Shown piece after piece: positions 16,473 to 25,708 of a stretch of 64,000 nt of DNA (within the stretch, counting starts at the first letter, position 1; each line of letters starts with the position of its first letter). The notes beneath the pieces were generated by a model. The model saw nothing but the letters and a program-made list of their open reading frames with translations. It ran no database searches and was not told the origin of the DNA. The position numbers and the translations under genes are program-made. This DNA comes from Cytobacillus solani (lineage in GTDB: Bacteria > Bacillota > Bacilli > Bacillales > Cytobacillaceae). The stretch lies in the NCBI RefSeq assembly GCF_001420595.1, contig NZ_LJIX01000006.1:809361-873360 (forward strand), in the 5' to 3' direction.

Positions 16473-18576
16473 TAAAGAAATATACCGTTTACAAGGTCTT
16501 TCCTGTACAAACTGTGCAGCGAAATTTGAAAAGAATATTCGTGAGATTCAAACAGTAAACGATGTACAACTAAATTTTGGCGCTTCAAAATTAACAGTTA
16601 TCGGAGAAGCAACGATTGAACAATTAGAAGAAGCCGGGGCTTTTGATGGAATTAAAGTGCTTCCGGAGAATCAAAGAGTAAAAGAAGAAAAAATCCCTTT
16701 CTGGAAGAAAGCCGAAAATAAAAATACAATTGCTTCACTTATCTTCTTAATCTTTGGATATGCCTCCATGTACTCATTGGGAGAAGACCACTTGGCAACA
16801 ATCTTTATCTTTGCTTTATCTATCTTAATCGGTGGATTTGACCTTTTTAAAGTGGGGTTAAAGAACCTCACAAAGCTTCAATTTGATATGAAGACATTAA
16901 TGACAATCGCGATTATTGGCGCTGCCATTATAGGAGAGTGGAGTGAAGGGGCAGTTGTCGTTTTCTTATTTGCATTAAGTGAAGCTTTAGAAAGCTATTC
17001 GATGGATAAAGCACGTGAATCCATTCGCTCTCTTATGGATATTGCTCCAAAAACCGCCTTGATTAGACGTGGTAATCAAGAAATGGAATTGGATGTAGAA
17101 GACATTGAATTAGAAGATATATTAATTATTAAACCAGGGCAAAAGCTGGCAATGGATGGAGAAGTAATAAAGGGGCAATCTTCCATTAATCAAGCAGCCA
17201 TTACAGGTGAATCCATCCCTATATTAAAAACAATTGGTGATGAAGTATTTGCTGGAACATTAAATGAAGAAGGATCATTAGAAGTAAAAGTCACAAAACG
17301 AGTGGAAGATACAACGATTTCCAAAATAATCTACTTAGTTGAAGAAGCACAGGCAGAACGCGCACCTTCTCAAGCATTTGTAGATAAATTCGCCAAATAC
17401 TATACTCCTGCGATTATGTTCATTGCTTTATTAATAGCCGTTATTCCTCCATTATTTATTGGTGGAGATTGGTCCGAATGGATTTATCGCGGGCTTGCTG
17501 TCTTAGTTGTCGGTTGTCCATGTGCATTGGTCATTTCTACTCCAGTTGCAATTGTCACAGCCATTGGAAATGCAGCGAAAAAAGGGGTATTAATCAAAGG
17601 TGGTATTCATTTAGAAGAGGCAGGTCGTTTAAAAGTAATTGCTTTTGATAAAACCGGCACATTAACTAAAGGAACACCAGAAGTGACTGATATTAAAGTA
17701 TTAAAAGGACATGAAGAGGATGAACTATTAGGAATCTCTATGGCCATTGAGACATTCTCACAGCATCCTTTAGCTTCGGCGATTATTCGCAAAGGCGAAG
17801 AAAAAGGAATTTCCTTAAATGATTATAAAGCAGAAGATTTCAAATCCATTACAGGAAAAGGAGCAAAAGCAATAGTAAATAGCAATTTGTACTATATTGG
17901 GAGTCCGAATTTATTTAAGGAGATGAATCATCTTCCCACTTCCATCGAAGATGAAATAAAAGCATTGCAAATACAAGGTAAAACCGTCATGCTAGTAGGC
18001 ACAGATCAAGATATCATCGGTATGGTAGCTGTTGCCGACCAAGTACGAGACAGCAGTTCAAAAGTGATTCAAAAATTGCTTGATATTGGTATTCAAAAGA
18101 CCGTAATGTTGACTGGTGATAATCAAGCGACAGGTCAAGCAATAGCAAAACAAGTAGGATTAAGTGAGGTAAAGGCCGATCTATTGCCTCAAGATAAATT
18201 AGAAACCATTAAATCATTAAGAGAACAATATGGGAAAGTGGCAATGGTCGGGGATGGGGTAAATGATGCACCAGCCTTAGCGACTGCAACTGTAGGGATA
18301 GCAATGGGAGGAGCTGGGACCGATACTGCGATCGAAACAGCCGACATTGCATTAATGGCAGATGATTTAAACAAACTTCCTTATACGATCCAGTTAAGCC
18401 GCAGAGCATTAAGAATTATTAAGGAAAATATTATATTCGCCCTTGGGCTCAAATTATTGGCATTAATCTTAATTGTTCCAGGATGGCTAACCTTATGGAT
18501 GGCTATCTTTGCAGACATGGGTGCTACACTAATTGTTGTGCTAAATTCATTGCGTTTGTTGAGGGTTAAAGAATAA
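16450..18576 (+). CDS. cadA: Cadmium/zinc-exporting P1B-type ATPase
   Basis: 708 residues from ATG 16450, after GAGGGTGG. N-terminal heavy-metal-associated domain with [13 protein letters not shown] (C19/C22), TGES actuator loop, transmembrane VGCPCAL (C356-P-C358), phosphorylated D400 in [18 protein letters not shown] (the P1B HP motif) and [11 protein letters not shown]. The C-terminal [16 protein letters not shown] contains the D-x-G seen in the Zn/Cd/Pb subgroup. It exports divalent soft metals from the cytoplasm. Co-transcribed with cadC. Confidence 0.94.
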   Translation: MGKALENNKEIYRLQGLSCTNCAAKFEKNIREIQTVNDVQLNFGASKLTVIGEATIEQLEEAGAFDGIKVLPENQRVKEEKIPFWKKAENKNTIASLIFLIFGYASMYSLGEDHLATIFIFALSILIGGFDLFKVGLKNLTKLQFDMKTLMTIAIIGAAIIGEWSEGAVVVFLFALSEALESYSMDKARESIRSLMDIAPKTALIRRGNQEMELDVEDIELEDILIIKPGQKLAMDGEVIKGQSSINQAAITGESIPILKTIGDEVFAGTLNEEGSLEVKVTKRVEDTTISKIIYLVEEAQAERAPSQAFVDKFAKYYTPAIMFIALLIAVIPPLFIGGDWSEWIYRGLAVLVVGCPCALVISTPVAIVTAIGNAAKKGVLIKGGIHLEEAGRLKVIAFDKTGTLTKGTPEVTDIKVLKGHEEDELLGISMAIETFSQHPLASAIIRKGEEKGISLNDYKAEDFKSITGKGAKAIVNSNLYYIGSPNLFKEMNHLPTSIEDEIKALQIQGKTVMLVGTDQDIIGMVAVADQVRDSSSKVIQKLLDIGIQKTVMLTGDNQATGQAIAKQVGLSEVKADLLPQDKLETIKSLREQYGKVAMVGDGVNDAPALATATVGIAMGGAGTDTAIETADIALMADDLNKLPYTIQLSRRALRIIKENIIFALGLKLLALILIVPGWLTLWMAIFADMGATLIVVLNSLRLLRVKE

Positions 18577-18700
18577 AGGAATATCTTAGTATCAAGAAAC
18601 TTAAAAAATAACAAAGAATGTCTTCATATGGGTGCAAGAATTAAAGATGATAGTGCTTTATTAAACAAACAATGGGGTTAGTTTCACAATTATTTTCAAC

Positions 18701-18740
18701 AGATCGGGCGCAATTCCTGAAAAAGAATTGCGCTCTTAAA
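18701..18740 (+). repeat. Dispersed element copy 2 (hairpin form)
   Basis: TCGGGCGCAATTC and GAATTGCGCTCTT: an intact hairpin GCGCAATTC/GAATTGCGC with loop CTGAAAAA. It lies between convergent cadA and the YjcZ-like gene, but without a T run on either strand. Confidence 0.6.
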
Positions 18741-18741
18741 G

Positions 18742-18975
18742 TTAGCACTTGCTAAAGTCGCAAAAAGCTGCACCTACAATGATGAGTAAAATAAACAATA
18801 CTACAATTAAGATAAAATCGTTCCCATAACTAGGGCATTCATAACTATAAACAGGAGCTGAATATCCACAACCATTAGAAGGAGCTGTATAGGTCGGGAA
18901 TGGAGCAACATTTGGAGCAATATTTGGAGGAACATTTGCACCAAGAGTCGGTGGGGCGTTAAGGTTTGAATACAT
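18742..18975 (-). CDS. YjcZ-family small protein with proline-rich N-terminus
   Basis: 77 residues. The last 30 residues (YGNDFILIVVLFILLIIVGAAF) match the single-TM YjcZ family of small sporulation-associated proteins. The first 45 residues are rich in Pro, Asn, Ala and Tyr (APPTLGANVPPNIAP), a longer N-terminus than usual for this family. The SD GAAGGGAAG is about 13 nt from the ATG, which is rather far. It sits next to the spore coat gene tgl, in keeping with a spore role. Confidence 0.75.
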   Translation of the reverse strand: MYSNLNAPPTLGANVPPNIAPNVAPFPTYTAPSNGCGYSAPVYSYECPSYGNDFILIVVLFILLIIVGAAFCDFSKC

Positions 18976-19103
18976 TATCTAATCACACTTCCCTTCGAGT
19001 AAGGAATTTCTCTATATAATACTCTCGGAGGTGGGTTTTGAGCCCGTCTATAAAAAAATGGGTAAATGTCATGGTTTGAGAAATTACAAGAAATTACAAG
19101 AAA

Positions 19104-19934
19104 TTACATTAAGTAATAAAGATAGTGAACATAGGAAATGGAACTTTTGTTATGGTGCACGATCGGACGATGTATTTTGTATGCTCTACCATTACTGTAC
19201 CAGCTTGCCACTCTGAATAAATATTTAAAAGATGGCCTTGTAACCAATTTTGTTATATAGGCTGATTGATGACTGCCCGGTTCTCTTTTTTCATTAAGTA
19301 TTTGAATCATTTCTTCTGATGTTCTAATATTAAATCCATGTCCAAACAATCTTCCATCATTAAGGAGAACAGCATTAACACCTCTGAACTGTGGTGTTTT
19401 TCGATTAAATTCGGGATTATTAACGTAGACGACATCTCCGGGTAAAAAATGATTGGAATAGAAGGTGATGATACCTAGGTCTGTATCTGTATGCCAGCTG
19501 TAAATATATAGATTTCGAAACAGTGAATTAAATAAAGTACTGCCAATACTATTCAATATGGCATGGTAATAGATGATTGGAATAGCAGTTGCACATTCAA
19601 ATGCATAGAGTGAACTGTTCCGATAAATATCCAGTATAGCATCGGCTGGCTGCACATCGGGTCTCAAAAGGAACCCACCTGCCCTTGTTAATTGCCAGAA
19701 TCTTGGATTGCAGCGGGCATATTCAAAGATTGTAAACTCTGCTTGACTTTTGTTCATTTCGTTCGCGCTTTGGATAATGTTCTTGCGCACTTTAAGTTCA
19801 AACAATAATTCATCCACGAAATTATAAGAATAAAAATCGGGAGCATTCTCCATCTGTTGAATAATGGTTTTCTCAATACTTCCTAGCTGCCAATCTTCAT
19901 TCGGCTGAAACGGGAACCCTGATATTTGGATCAT
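19104..19934 (-). CDS. tgl: Spore coat protein-glutamine gamma-glutamyltransferase
   Basis: 276 residues from ATG 19934 (MIQISGFPF), preceded by GGGGG at good spacing; an in-frame ATG ten codons earlier lacks one. Catalytic Cys114 in LYAFECATA, followed by IPIIYYHAIL, and the later SWHTDTDLGI and HFLPGDVVYVNNPEF segments match B. subtilis Tgl. The enzyme cross-links spore coat proteins through glutamyl-lysine bonds. B. subtilis Tgl ends at LFRIVR; here the frame continues about 35 residues past LFRVASW, a basic tail of uncertain meaning. Confidence 0.92.
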   Translation of the reverse strand: MIQISGFPFQPNEDWQLGSIEKTIIQQMENAPDFYSYNFVDELLFELKVRKNIIQSANEMNKSQAEFTIFEYARCNPRFWQLTRAGGFLLRPDVQPADAILDIYRNSSLYAFECATAIPIIYYHAILNSIGSTLFNSLFRNLYIYSWHTDTDLGIITFYSNHFLPGDVVYVNNPEFNRKTPQFRGVNAVLLNDGRLFGHGFNIRTSEEMIQILNEKREPGSHQSAYITKLVTRPSFKYLFRVASWYSNGRAYKIHRPIVHHNKSSISYVHYLYYLM

Positions 19935-20237
19935 ACAATCCCCCATTCCTGTATCGTTTTTCATCTGCCATTCATATCTATAGTATTCTCATTTTTATTA
20001 ATCATGTTAACTTTTAATGAGGGTTAAAGGTAAGCGCTGAATATCGTGGCTATTACAATCGTAGTTATTCCTAAAAGTGCTGAAGATACCCCAATAAAAT
20101 TTTGCTAATAAGTTCCTTAGTGGATACAGTCCCCTCGTATTGCTAGCAATTAATGATAAAAAGCTATTACTTAGATTAACAAAAACAACAATAAAACCAG
20201 TATTCCTTTTAAGGGGTTTAATTTTGTATTCTTCGTC
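19935..20237. other. Intergenic gap between tgl and ykoN-like genes
   Basis: No gene found. On the minus strand a short stop-bounded frame near 20030-20100 reads FIGVSSALLGITTIVIATIF, a TM-like phrase without a start codon, possibly a relic of a membrane protein. No terminator with a clear T run was seen. Confidence 0.3.
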
Positions 20238-21356
20238 CTATGACAAAATATATTCCATAATAATTTCTGAAGGCTCTTGCTGATCTAGATGTGAATGAAA
20301 ACGATCTACTTGTGCTTGATAGACTTGAAGAGTATTTTCATCATTCAGCTTTGCAATCAGCTGATCGACTATTTCAGCTTTTTCTATATGGAATACTAGT
20401 CCTAAATCTTTTAACTGCATAAGATTAATCTCCTCTTGACCAGGTAAAGCATAAACAACGAAAATAGGGATTCTTTTAAATAGGCTTTCACTTATCGTCA
20501 CCCCGCCAGGTTTTGTAATGATGGCATCCATTTGATTATACAGCTGGTTCATTTGCTCCCTGCATGCAATATATGTAAAAGGAATTAGATAATCATTATT
20601 CAGTTTTTTTAATTTTTTATACAATTTTAAGTTTTTGCCGCACAGCACATAAAATTGTAGCTGCTGTTCATATTTTGTATCGGAAATTGTATTAAATAGA
20701 CACTCAATTGCCCCTATCCCAAGGTTCCCCCCAGATACTAATATAGAATATTTAGATTTCTTTAAATGCCCTTTATTTCTAATTTGTTTCGAAATTTTAG
20801 GATTGATAGGTATACCGGTAATAAAAATCCGTTCCTTTTGAATTCCTTTTTTTATGAGAAACTCCTTCATTGCAATGGAAGATACAAAATGATAATCAAT
20901 ATGCTCGACTCCCCAAAAACTGTGAATAAAATAATCGGTATACACATTAATAACGGGAATCTTAAGTTCATTATTAGTCTTTAATAAGTTCAGCATATAG
21001 GCAGGTAAAGAATGGGTGCATATGATTAAATCGGGTTGCTTTTCCTCAATAAGTTTTTTCATAAATGGAAGGAATAGCCATTCGTATATTTGATAGCGCT
21101 TATTATCCTCTATTCTTCTATAAACTGAAAATTGATAGATCTTATTATAAATTTGCGGGAAGGCATGAATCCAATTCAAATACACTTTAGAAACAATTGC
21201 TTCCATTTTTCCATAGCTATACGTAAGGATGTCTACCTTTTCACAGTGTATAGTTGGATTGATCTGTTGAATTCCCTCAATTAACGCATTAGCAGCATGA
21301 TGATGGCCAGAAGGTATTTGTAAAAAAGGTAAAAAAAGAATAGATTTCTTCATCAT
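20238..21356 (-). CDS. ykoN: MGDG-synthase/UgtP-like glycosyltransferase
   Basis: 372 residues. N-terminal MGDG-synthase domain with LPFLQIPSGHHHAANALIEG (acceptor-binding loop), C-terminal MurG-like domain with SGGNLGIGAIE and TKPGGVTISESL, the nucleotide-sugar binding signature. Such enzymes transfer hexoses to diacylglycerol or similar lipids at the inner membrane face. It is divergent from a YkoQ-like phosphoesterase with a YkoP-like gene beyond; in B. subtilis ykoN, ykoP and ykoQ are also neighbours, which supports the assignment. Start is one of two consecutive ATGs after GGGGG. Confidence 0.8.
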   Translation of the reverse strand: MMKKSILFLPFLQIPSGHHHAANALIEGIQQINPTIHCEKVDILTYSYGKMEAIVSKVYLNWIHAFPQIYNKIYQFSVYRRIEDNKRYQIYEWLFLPFMKKLIEEKQPDLIICTHSLPAYMLNLLKTNNELKIPVINVYTDYFIHSFWGVEHIDYHFVSSIAMKEFLIKKGIQKERIFITGIPINPKISKQIRNKGHLKKSKYSILVSGGNLGIGAIECLFNTISDTKYEQQLQFYVLCGKNLKLYKKLKKLNNDYLIPFTYIACREQMNQLYNQMDAIITKPGGVTISESLFKRIPIFVVYALPGQEEINLMQLKDLGLVFHIEKAEIVDQLIAKLNDENTLQVYQAQVDRFHSHLDQQEPSEIIMEYILS

Positions 21357-21469
21357 GAACCCCCATTTAACTCTTCATTAGTTATTTTTTCCTTGGCATG
21401 AATACCAGCTATTGCTTGTAAAAATGGCTTATTTTTTCGTGTATAATGTTCTAAGGAAGGAGTGATAAT

Positions 21470-22306
21470 ATGAAGATCATTCTGTTTACAGCTTTTGTGC
21501 TGACTCTTATTTATCTTTTTTTCAAGGCATATAAAAATACGAAAGATATTGTTTTTAATAAAGTAACAATAAACGGACCTGGTCCGGTCTTAAATATATT
21601 ACAGTTATCCGATCTCCATCTTGAAAATATATCCATTTCTCCCGATGAGCTTTATGATAGGTTAAAAAACGAACAGATCGATTTAATTGCAATTACTGGT
21701 GATTTTCTTGATAGAAAACGAACAATCCCGAGGCTCGTCCCATATTTACAGGTTTTAAATAAACTAAAGGTTAAATACGGAATTTATGCGGTACTCGGCA
21801 ACCATGACTATGTCCTTAAAGACCGGCACCTACAAACATTAATTGATATGCTTGAAGAACATAATTGTAAAGTCCTTAAAAATGAAAATGATTTAATAGT
21901 TGTAAATGGGAATCCCGTTAATATTATTGGTATTGATGATTTTAGTACGAATCGTAGCAATCTTAACGCTTCCTATAATGGTATTAATGATGGAACAAAC
22001 CTTGTATTAACCCATGATCCAAACATTGTCCTTCATATGAAGGATTATCATTTTGATTATTTGCTTGCTGGTCATTTCCATGGTGGACAAATTTGTTATC
22101 CTAAAGCCTTTCATCTTGTGAAGATGGGAAAACTTCCAAGAATGAATATTACTAAAGGATTTCATAGTCAGGATGGAAAACCATATTATATAAGCGAGGG
22201 GCTTGGTCAAACAGGTGTAAATATACGCGTTGGCAGCCGTCCTGAAATTACTTTACATGAATTTTCCTTAAATATAGCTCAAGAAGAAAGATCCAAAGCT
22301 ATTTAA
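21470..22306 (+). CDS. ykoQ: Membrane-anchored metallophosphoesterase, YkoQ-like
   Basis: 278 residues. One N-terminal TM segment (ILFTAFVLTLIYLFFKA), then calcineurin-like motifs in order: LQLSDLHLE (D-x-H), TGDFLD (G-D), LGNHDY (G-N-H-D), THDP and GHFHGGQI (G-H-x-H), which together form the two-metal site. Closest general class is the YkuE/LpxH-like phosphoesterases that act on phospholipid or nucleotide phosphoesters. AAGGAAGGAG precedes the ATG. Confidence 0.85.
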   Translation: MKIILFTAFVLTLIYLFFKAYKNTKDIVFNKVTINGPGPVLNILQLSDLHLENISISPDELYDRLKNEQIDLIAITGDFLDRKRTIPRLVPYLQVLNKLKVKYGIYAVLGNHDYVLKDRHLQTLIDMLEEHNCKVLKNENDLIVVNGNPVNIIGIDDFSTNRSNLNASYNGINDGTNLVLTHDPNIVLHMKDYHFDYLLAGHFHGGQICYPKAFHLVKMGKLPRMNITKGFHSQDGKPYYISEGLGQTGVNIRVGSRPEITLHEFSLNIAQEERSKAI

Positions 22307-22311
22307 TGTTT

Positions 22312-22340
22312 AAAGCTGTTCATAATTGCAGCTTTTTTTT
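22312..22340 (+). terminator. Intrinsic terminator after the phosphoesterase gene
   Basis: AAAGCTG pairs with CAGCTTT over a 10-nt loop and runs into eight T. Confidence 0.82.
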
Positions 22341-22498
22341 AGTTTCTTTGTGTTAGGTGGAAAATTTATCTGATTTTCGAGCAGTAATCAATAATACTTC
22401 TTTCAAAAAAACGAACCTGACAAGCCCACTGTGAAGCATATGGGGGAAGTTTGGTTATTCGTCACCGGGAAGCAGTTTTCAGCCAGGTATGACAAAGC

Positions 22499-23065
22499 CT
22501 ATTTTTTATATAGGCTTACTAACTTTTTCGTTGACATAAATAAATATTTTGGTTTACGGTGTTTTAGGTCATGTACAATGGAATGCTGATTTGAAAGAAT
22601 CTCTATTGGCAAAAAAGCGAACCATTTAAACCAAATATATAATCGGTTAGAGGGCTCGATTACTTCAAACCCTAAACGCTCACATCCTTTGTTTAAAAGT
22701 GTGATTCCAATAATTCCTTTAATATCCTTTGCATGCTGATTATTTCGGATAAACTGCTCTACTCCTGGTAAAGAAGTAAAAACATAGCGGTAAATAATTT
22801 TTGCTTTTTTTACCTCGCTTTTTATCAAGCTTATTTCTTTCAAGAGTCGAATATTGTGGAGATGAATTTTAACTAATATGTCTCCTTTATTAATTTTCGT
22901 ACCATCTGAAAGAACAATGGGTCTCCCTTTATATTTTGTTAATCTCACTCTTAAAATTTGGGTTTCCCCTGATTTATTATGAAGGTATGTAAGCCTTGTA
23001 AAAAAAATATAAAGGGGGTCAATAATACTCCATATGGAAAGAACATAGCCTCTCAACTTTTCCAA
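22499..23065 (-). CDS. ykoP: YkoP-like protein of unknown function
   Basis: 188 residues from TTG 23065 preceded by GAAGGCGAGG. A hydrophobic N-terminus (YVLSIWSIIDPLYIFFTRL) is followed by ILRVRLTKYKGRPIVLSDGT and KINKGDILVKIHLHN, the YkoP-like core, and a late aromatic segment YIWFKWFAFLPIEIL. Neighbouring ykoN- and ykoQ-like genes point to a shared lipid or envelope pathway (inference). No catalytic signature is obvious. Confidence 0.72.
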   Translation of the reverse strand: MEKLRGYVLSIWSIIDPLYIFFTRLTYLHNKSGETQILRVRLTKYKGRPIVLSDGTKINKGDILVKIHLHNIRLLKEISLIKSEVKKAKIIYRYVFTSLPGVEQFIRNNQHAKDIKGIIGITLLNKGCERLGFEVIEPSNRLYIWFKWFAFLPIEILSNQHSIVHDLKHRKPKYLFMSTKKLVSLYKK

Positions 23066-23296
23066 GCCTCGCCTTCATTAGTTTGATCTATCATATTTTT
23101 TATCTCAACAGAAATATTATTAGTGGAAATTTAATGTAGGGAAGATTTTTTACTATGTCAATCTAAAAAAAAATTAATGGTTTTATTCATGAATGTTACT
23201 GCCGTTTACTCCAAGAAATACATGAAATTTTTAATAGGAATTAACAAATTCTATTAATGCTCATCGAGCAAACCAATCAGGCAGAGGTGACTATAT

Positions 23297-23482
23297 ATGA
23301 GAAATAATATTCAAATACTGCCAATTATTGCATCCATTGGAATCGGAGCTGCTGCATATAGTATGATGACCGGCAGGGGAGGCCAACTGCAAAATATGAT
23401 ACCCCAGCTATCAAATATGAGTGGCGGACAAGGTGCAAATAACCAAAATAATCAATCTCCTGCAAATACTCAGTTACAATAA
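23297..23482 (+). CDS. Small hypothetical membrane protein
   Basis: 61 residues. A hydrophobic N-terminal half (LPIIASIGIGAAAYSMMTGR) recalls YrzQ/DUF3918-like small proteins; the rest is Gln/Asn rich (NNQNNQSPANTQLQ) and probably disordered. The ATG follows CAGAGGTGAC. Terminator-like hairpin 100 nt downstream. Function unknown. Confidence 0.6.
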   Translation: MRNNIQILPIIASIGIGAAAYSMMTGRGGQLQNMIPQLSNMSGGQGANNQNNQSPANTQLQ

Positions 23483-23585
23483 AAACAAATCGAGTAGGCA
23501 GAGAAGATTTTAACTCCGATCTCTCGTACCATCGTACCCGCGTTTCGGTATATATCGTGGTTCATTCGAAGTGAAGAATAAAGAG

Positions 23586-23629
23586 TTAAAGCCCTCTATA
23601 ACTCCAATTTGAGCTATAGAGGGCTTTAA
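23586..23629 (+). terminator. Terminator-like hairpin
   Basis: TTAAAGCCCTCTATA pairs perfectly with TATAGAGGGCTTTAA over a 14-nt loop. The T run is short, so termination strength is uncertain. Confidence 0.6.
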
Positions 23630-23808
23630 TATTGGTCTCTACGGACTGCACCAATTGCCTTTTTGCAGTGGTGACTCAAGAGAAGAAGCAAACTCCATAA
23701 AAATAAAAAAACTAATTTTGGTTATAGTAAAAATATAATTTTTAGATCAAAAAGAGACTTAATATATTTTTTGTAAGTTAGGATATTAAAAATATTTAGA
23801 AAATCCAG

Positions 23809-23837
23809 TTGACAGTCAATCTACTGCGTGTTACAGT
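23809..23837 (+). promoter_or_regulatory. Upstream promoter of the padR module
   Basis: TTGACA and TACAGT at 17 bp, inside CTACTGCGTGTTACAGTATA. The spacer and flank resemble those of the second promoter 102 bp later, so both probably share an operator for the PadR protein. Confidence 0.65.
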
Positions 23838-23910
23838 ATACTTGTAGTAAGTTATACTGAATACTAACACCACTGAATAGTGATGCTGCAATATATTTTC
23901 AAAAATATTG

Positions 23911-23939
23911 TTGACATCCTTACTACTCAGTGTTACGAT
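23911..23939 (+). promoter_or_regulatory. Second promoter of the padR module
   Basis: TTGACA and TACGAT at 17 bp, with the spacer TTACTACTCAGTGT similar to that of the first promoter. A 9-bp hairpin CTTAATAGC/GCTATTAAG follows at 23959-23981 in the leader. Confidence 0.65.
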
Positions 23940-23990
23940 GTATGTGTAATGAGCGACACTTAATAGCGAAAAGCTATTAAGTAAAATTTC

Positions 23991-24040
23991 CCTCAGTACT
24001 AAGTTATACTGAATATAAGTCAGACGAAATAGAGGAGGTT
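23991..24040 (+). repeat. Leader repeat upstream of padR, shared with the ABC gene
   Basis: CAGTACTAAGTTATACTGAA and AAGTCAGACGAAATAGA recur with few changes at 24853-24899 before the ABC ATPase gene. Two copies ahead of two genes of one module suggest a common regulator site, most simply PadR. Confidence 0.5.
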
Positions 24041-24046
24041 CCTAAC

Positions 24047-24367
24047 ATGGAAAATTTAACTGAAATGCTGAAGGGCTCACTTGAAGGCTGCGTACTGGAA
24101 ATCATCAGCCGCCATGAAACCTATGGCTACGAGATTACCCGCCTTCTTAACGAGCTTGGGTTTACCGAAGTCGTGGAAGGGACGGTCTACACCATCCTCG
24201 TGCGATTAGAAAAGAAAAAGCTGGTGAACATAGAAAAAAAACCATCAGATATGGGGCCGCCCCGTAAGTTTTACTCACTTAATGAGGAGGGTCGACAGGA
24301 ACTTGAATTGTTTTGGAAAAAATGGGACTTTGTATCTTCAAAAATCAACGTCTTGAAGTCAATCTAG
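24047..24367 (+). CDS. PadR-family transcriptional regulator
   Basis: 106 residues. Winged helix with LEGCVLEIISRHETYGYEI, the PadR signature, and wing PPRKFYSLNEEGRQEL; a short C-terminal dimer helix. PadR proteins of this size (LmrR/LadR type) repress adjacent efflux pumps and are released by the drug. The module order padR, DUF1048, ABC ATPase, ABC-2 permease fits. Ribosome site GAGGAGG. Confidence 0.92.
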   Translation: MENLTEMLKGSLEGCVLEIISRHETYGYEITRLLNELGFTEVVEGTVYTILVRLEKKKLVNIEKKPSDMGPPRKFYSLNEEGRQELELFWKKWDFVSSKINVLKSI

Positions 24368-24437
24368 CTTCATAAGATATTCCATCCGATATTTTTGGAG
24401 TGACTTGTTCAGCATTATAAAAAAGGAGGAAAATAAC

Positions 24438-24791
24438 ATGATGGAAATGTTCAAAAAAATGATTGGTGATAAAAAAGAATACAAGATGATGATGGCACGG
24501 GTTGATGCCTTGCCAGAGGACTACCAGTTTGTATTTAAGAAAATTCAAAACTACATGTGGAATTTCACAGCGGGCAACGGGATGGATATGCTGCAGATGC
24601 AATATGAATTAATCGAGTTGTTCGAAGCCGGTGCGGCGGATGGCAGACAAGTGCTGGAAATCACTGGGGACGACGTGGCATCCTTTGCCGACGAACTAGT
24701 GGCAAACGCTAAAACCTATGTTGCCAAGTATCGTGAAGATTTGAATCAGAGTATCATGAAGCGATTGGGAAAAGATAAATTCAATAAATAA
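24438..24791 (+). CDS. DUF1048 family protein
   Basis: 117 residues from ATG 24438 (an ATG follows at once), after AAAAGGAGG. Helical protein with MFKKMIGDKKEYKMMMARV and LPEDYQFVFKKIQNYMW, matching DUF1048. This family is regularly encoded with PadR regulators and DrrAB-like pumps; its function is not established. Codon use is GC-richer than flanking DNA, like the following pump genes. Confidence 0.88.
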   Translation: MMEMFKKMIGDKKEYKMMMARVDALPEDYQFVFKKIQNYMWNFTAGNGMDMLQMQYELIELFEAGAADGRQVLEITGDDVASFADELVANAKTYVAKYREDLNQSIMKRLGKDKFNK

Positions 24792-24798
24792 TACAGAC

Positions 24799-24842
24799 TG
24801 AATAGCTGGTTACAAATGTGAATTGCACATTTGCTATTCAGT
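24799..24842 (+). other. Intercistronic hairpin before the ABC genes
   Basis: TGAATAGC...GCTATTCA and, inside, AAATGTG...CACATTT pair to make a long stem, followed by TTATATTTTTA. It could attenuate transcription from the DUF1048 gene into the pump genes. Confidence 0.5.
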
Positions 24843-24852
24843 TATATTTTTA

Positions 24853-24899
24853 CCTTAGTACTAAGTTATACAGATTATCAGTCAGACTAAATAGAAGAG
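24853..24899 (+). repeat. Leader repeat upstream of the ABC ATPase
   Basis: TTAGTACTAAGTTATACAG and CAGTCAGACTAAATAGA, the second copy of the 23991-24040 block. Confidence 0.5.
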
Positions 24900-24946
24900 A
24901 GTATACAATTTAGCTTCGCAAGCACTTTTTATAAGGAGGAAAAAGG

Positions 24947-25708
24947 ATGAACCATGCAGTGATTTCTGTAAAAGGGTTAAAAAAATCATTTAAAGACAAG
25001 GAAGTCTTAAAGGGGGTGGATTTTGAGGTGAGGCGTGGCGAAATTTTCGCATTGCTGGGCTCAAATGGAGCGGGCAAAACGACGACGGTCAACATTCTCT
25101 CGACGCTGATGAAGGCTGATGGCGGCGAAGTAGGTATTTGCGGCTTTGACGTCCAGCGTCAACCGGATCATGTTCGCCAGAGCATCAGTCTGACAGGACA
25201 GTTCGCAGCTTTAGACGGCATGCTCACAGGAAGGGAAAACCTGTTGATGATCGCCAAGTTGCGGGGAGCTTCCAATCCCGCCGGGGTCGCCGATAATCTG
25301 CTTGCAAGATTCAGCCTGCGTGACGCGGCCAACCGCCGGGCGGACACCTATTCCGGCGGGATGAAGCGCCGGCTTGACATCGCCATGAGCCTGATCGGGA
25401 CGCCAGCAGTCATTTTTCTCGACGAACCGACGACAGGCCTTGACCCCGAAGCGCGGATTGAAGTCTGGAATACCGTCAAGGAGCTTGCCAGCAGCGGCAC
25501 GACCATCTTGCTGACGACCCAGTACCTGGAGGAAGCCGAACAACTGGCGGACCGTATCGCCATCCTCCATGGCGGAAAAATCATCACGACCGGTACCCTT
25601 TCTGAACTCAAAGAGATGTTCCCGCCAGCAAAAGTGGAGTACATCGAGAAGCAGCCGACATTGGAGGAAATTTTCCTTGCGATCATCGGCAAAAAGGAGG
25701 AAATGTAA
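24947..25708 (+). CDS. Daunorubicin-type ABC transporter ATP-binding protein (DrrA-like)
   Basis: 253 residues. Walker A GSNGAGKTT, Q-loop region SLTGQFAALDGMLTGRENL (a DrrA-specific phrase), signature YSGGMKRR, Walker B VIFLDEPTTGLDPEAR and switch LTTQYLEEAE with Gln in place of the usual His, as known in DrrA-type ATPases. Partner of the permease that starts directly after its stop. GC content is clearly above 50 percent against about 35 percent around it, suggesting transfer. Probable role: export of hydrophobic antibiotics. Confidence 0.93.
   Translation: MNHAVISVKGLKKSFKDKEVLKGVDFEVRRGEIFALLGSNGAGKTTTVNILSTLMKADGGEVGICGFDVQRQPDHVRQSISLTGQFAALDGMLTGRENLLMIAKLRGASNPAGVADNLLARFSLRDAANRRADTYSGGMKRRLDIAMSLIGTPAVIFLDEPTTGLDPEARIEVWNTVKELASSGTTILLTTQYLEEAEQLADRIAILHGGKIITTGTLSELKEMFPPAKVEYIEKQPTLEEIFLAIIGKKEEM

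Noticed and set aside
19031-19216. Plus-strand 61-codon frame in the tgl 3' region
   Set aside because: Composed of low-complexity AGAAATTACA repeats and tgl antisense sequence, with no credible start.
22400-22500. GC-richer stretch before ykoP as a riboswitch
   Set aside because: It lies downstream of both convergent genes and matched no riboswitch pattern I know.
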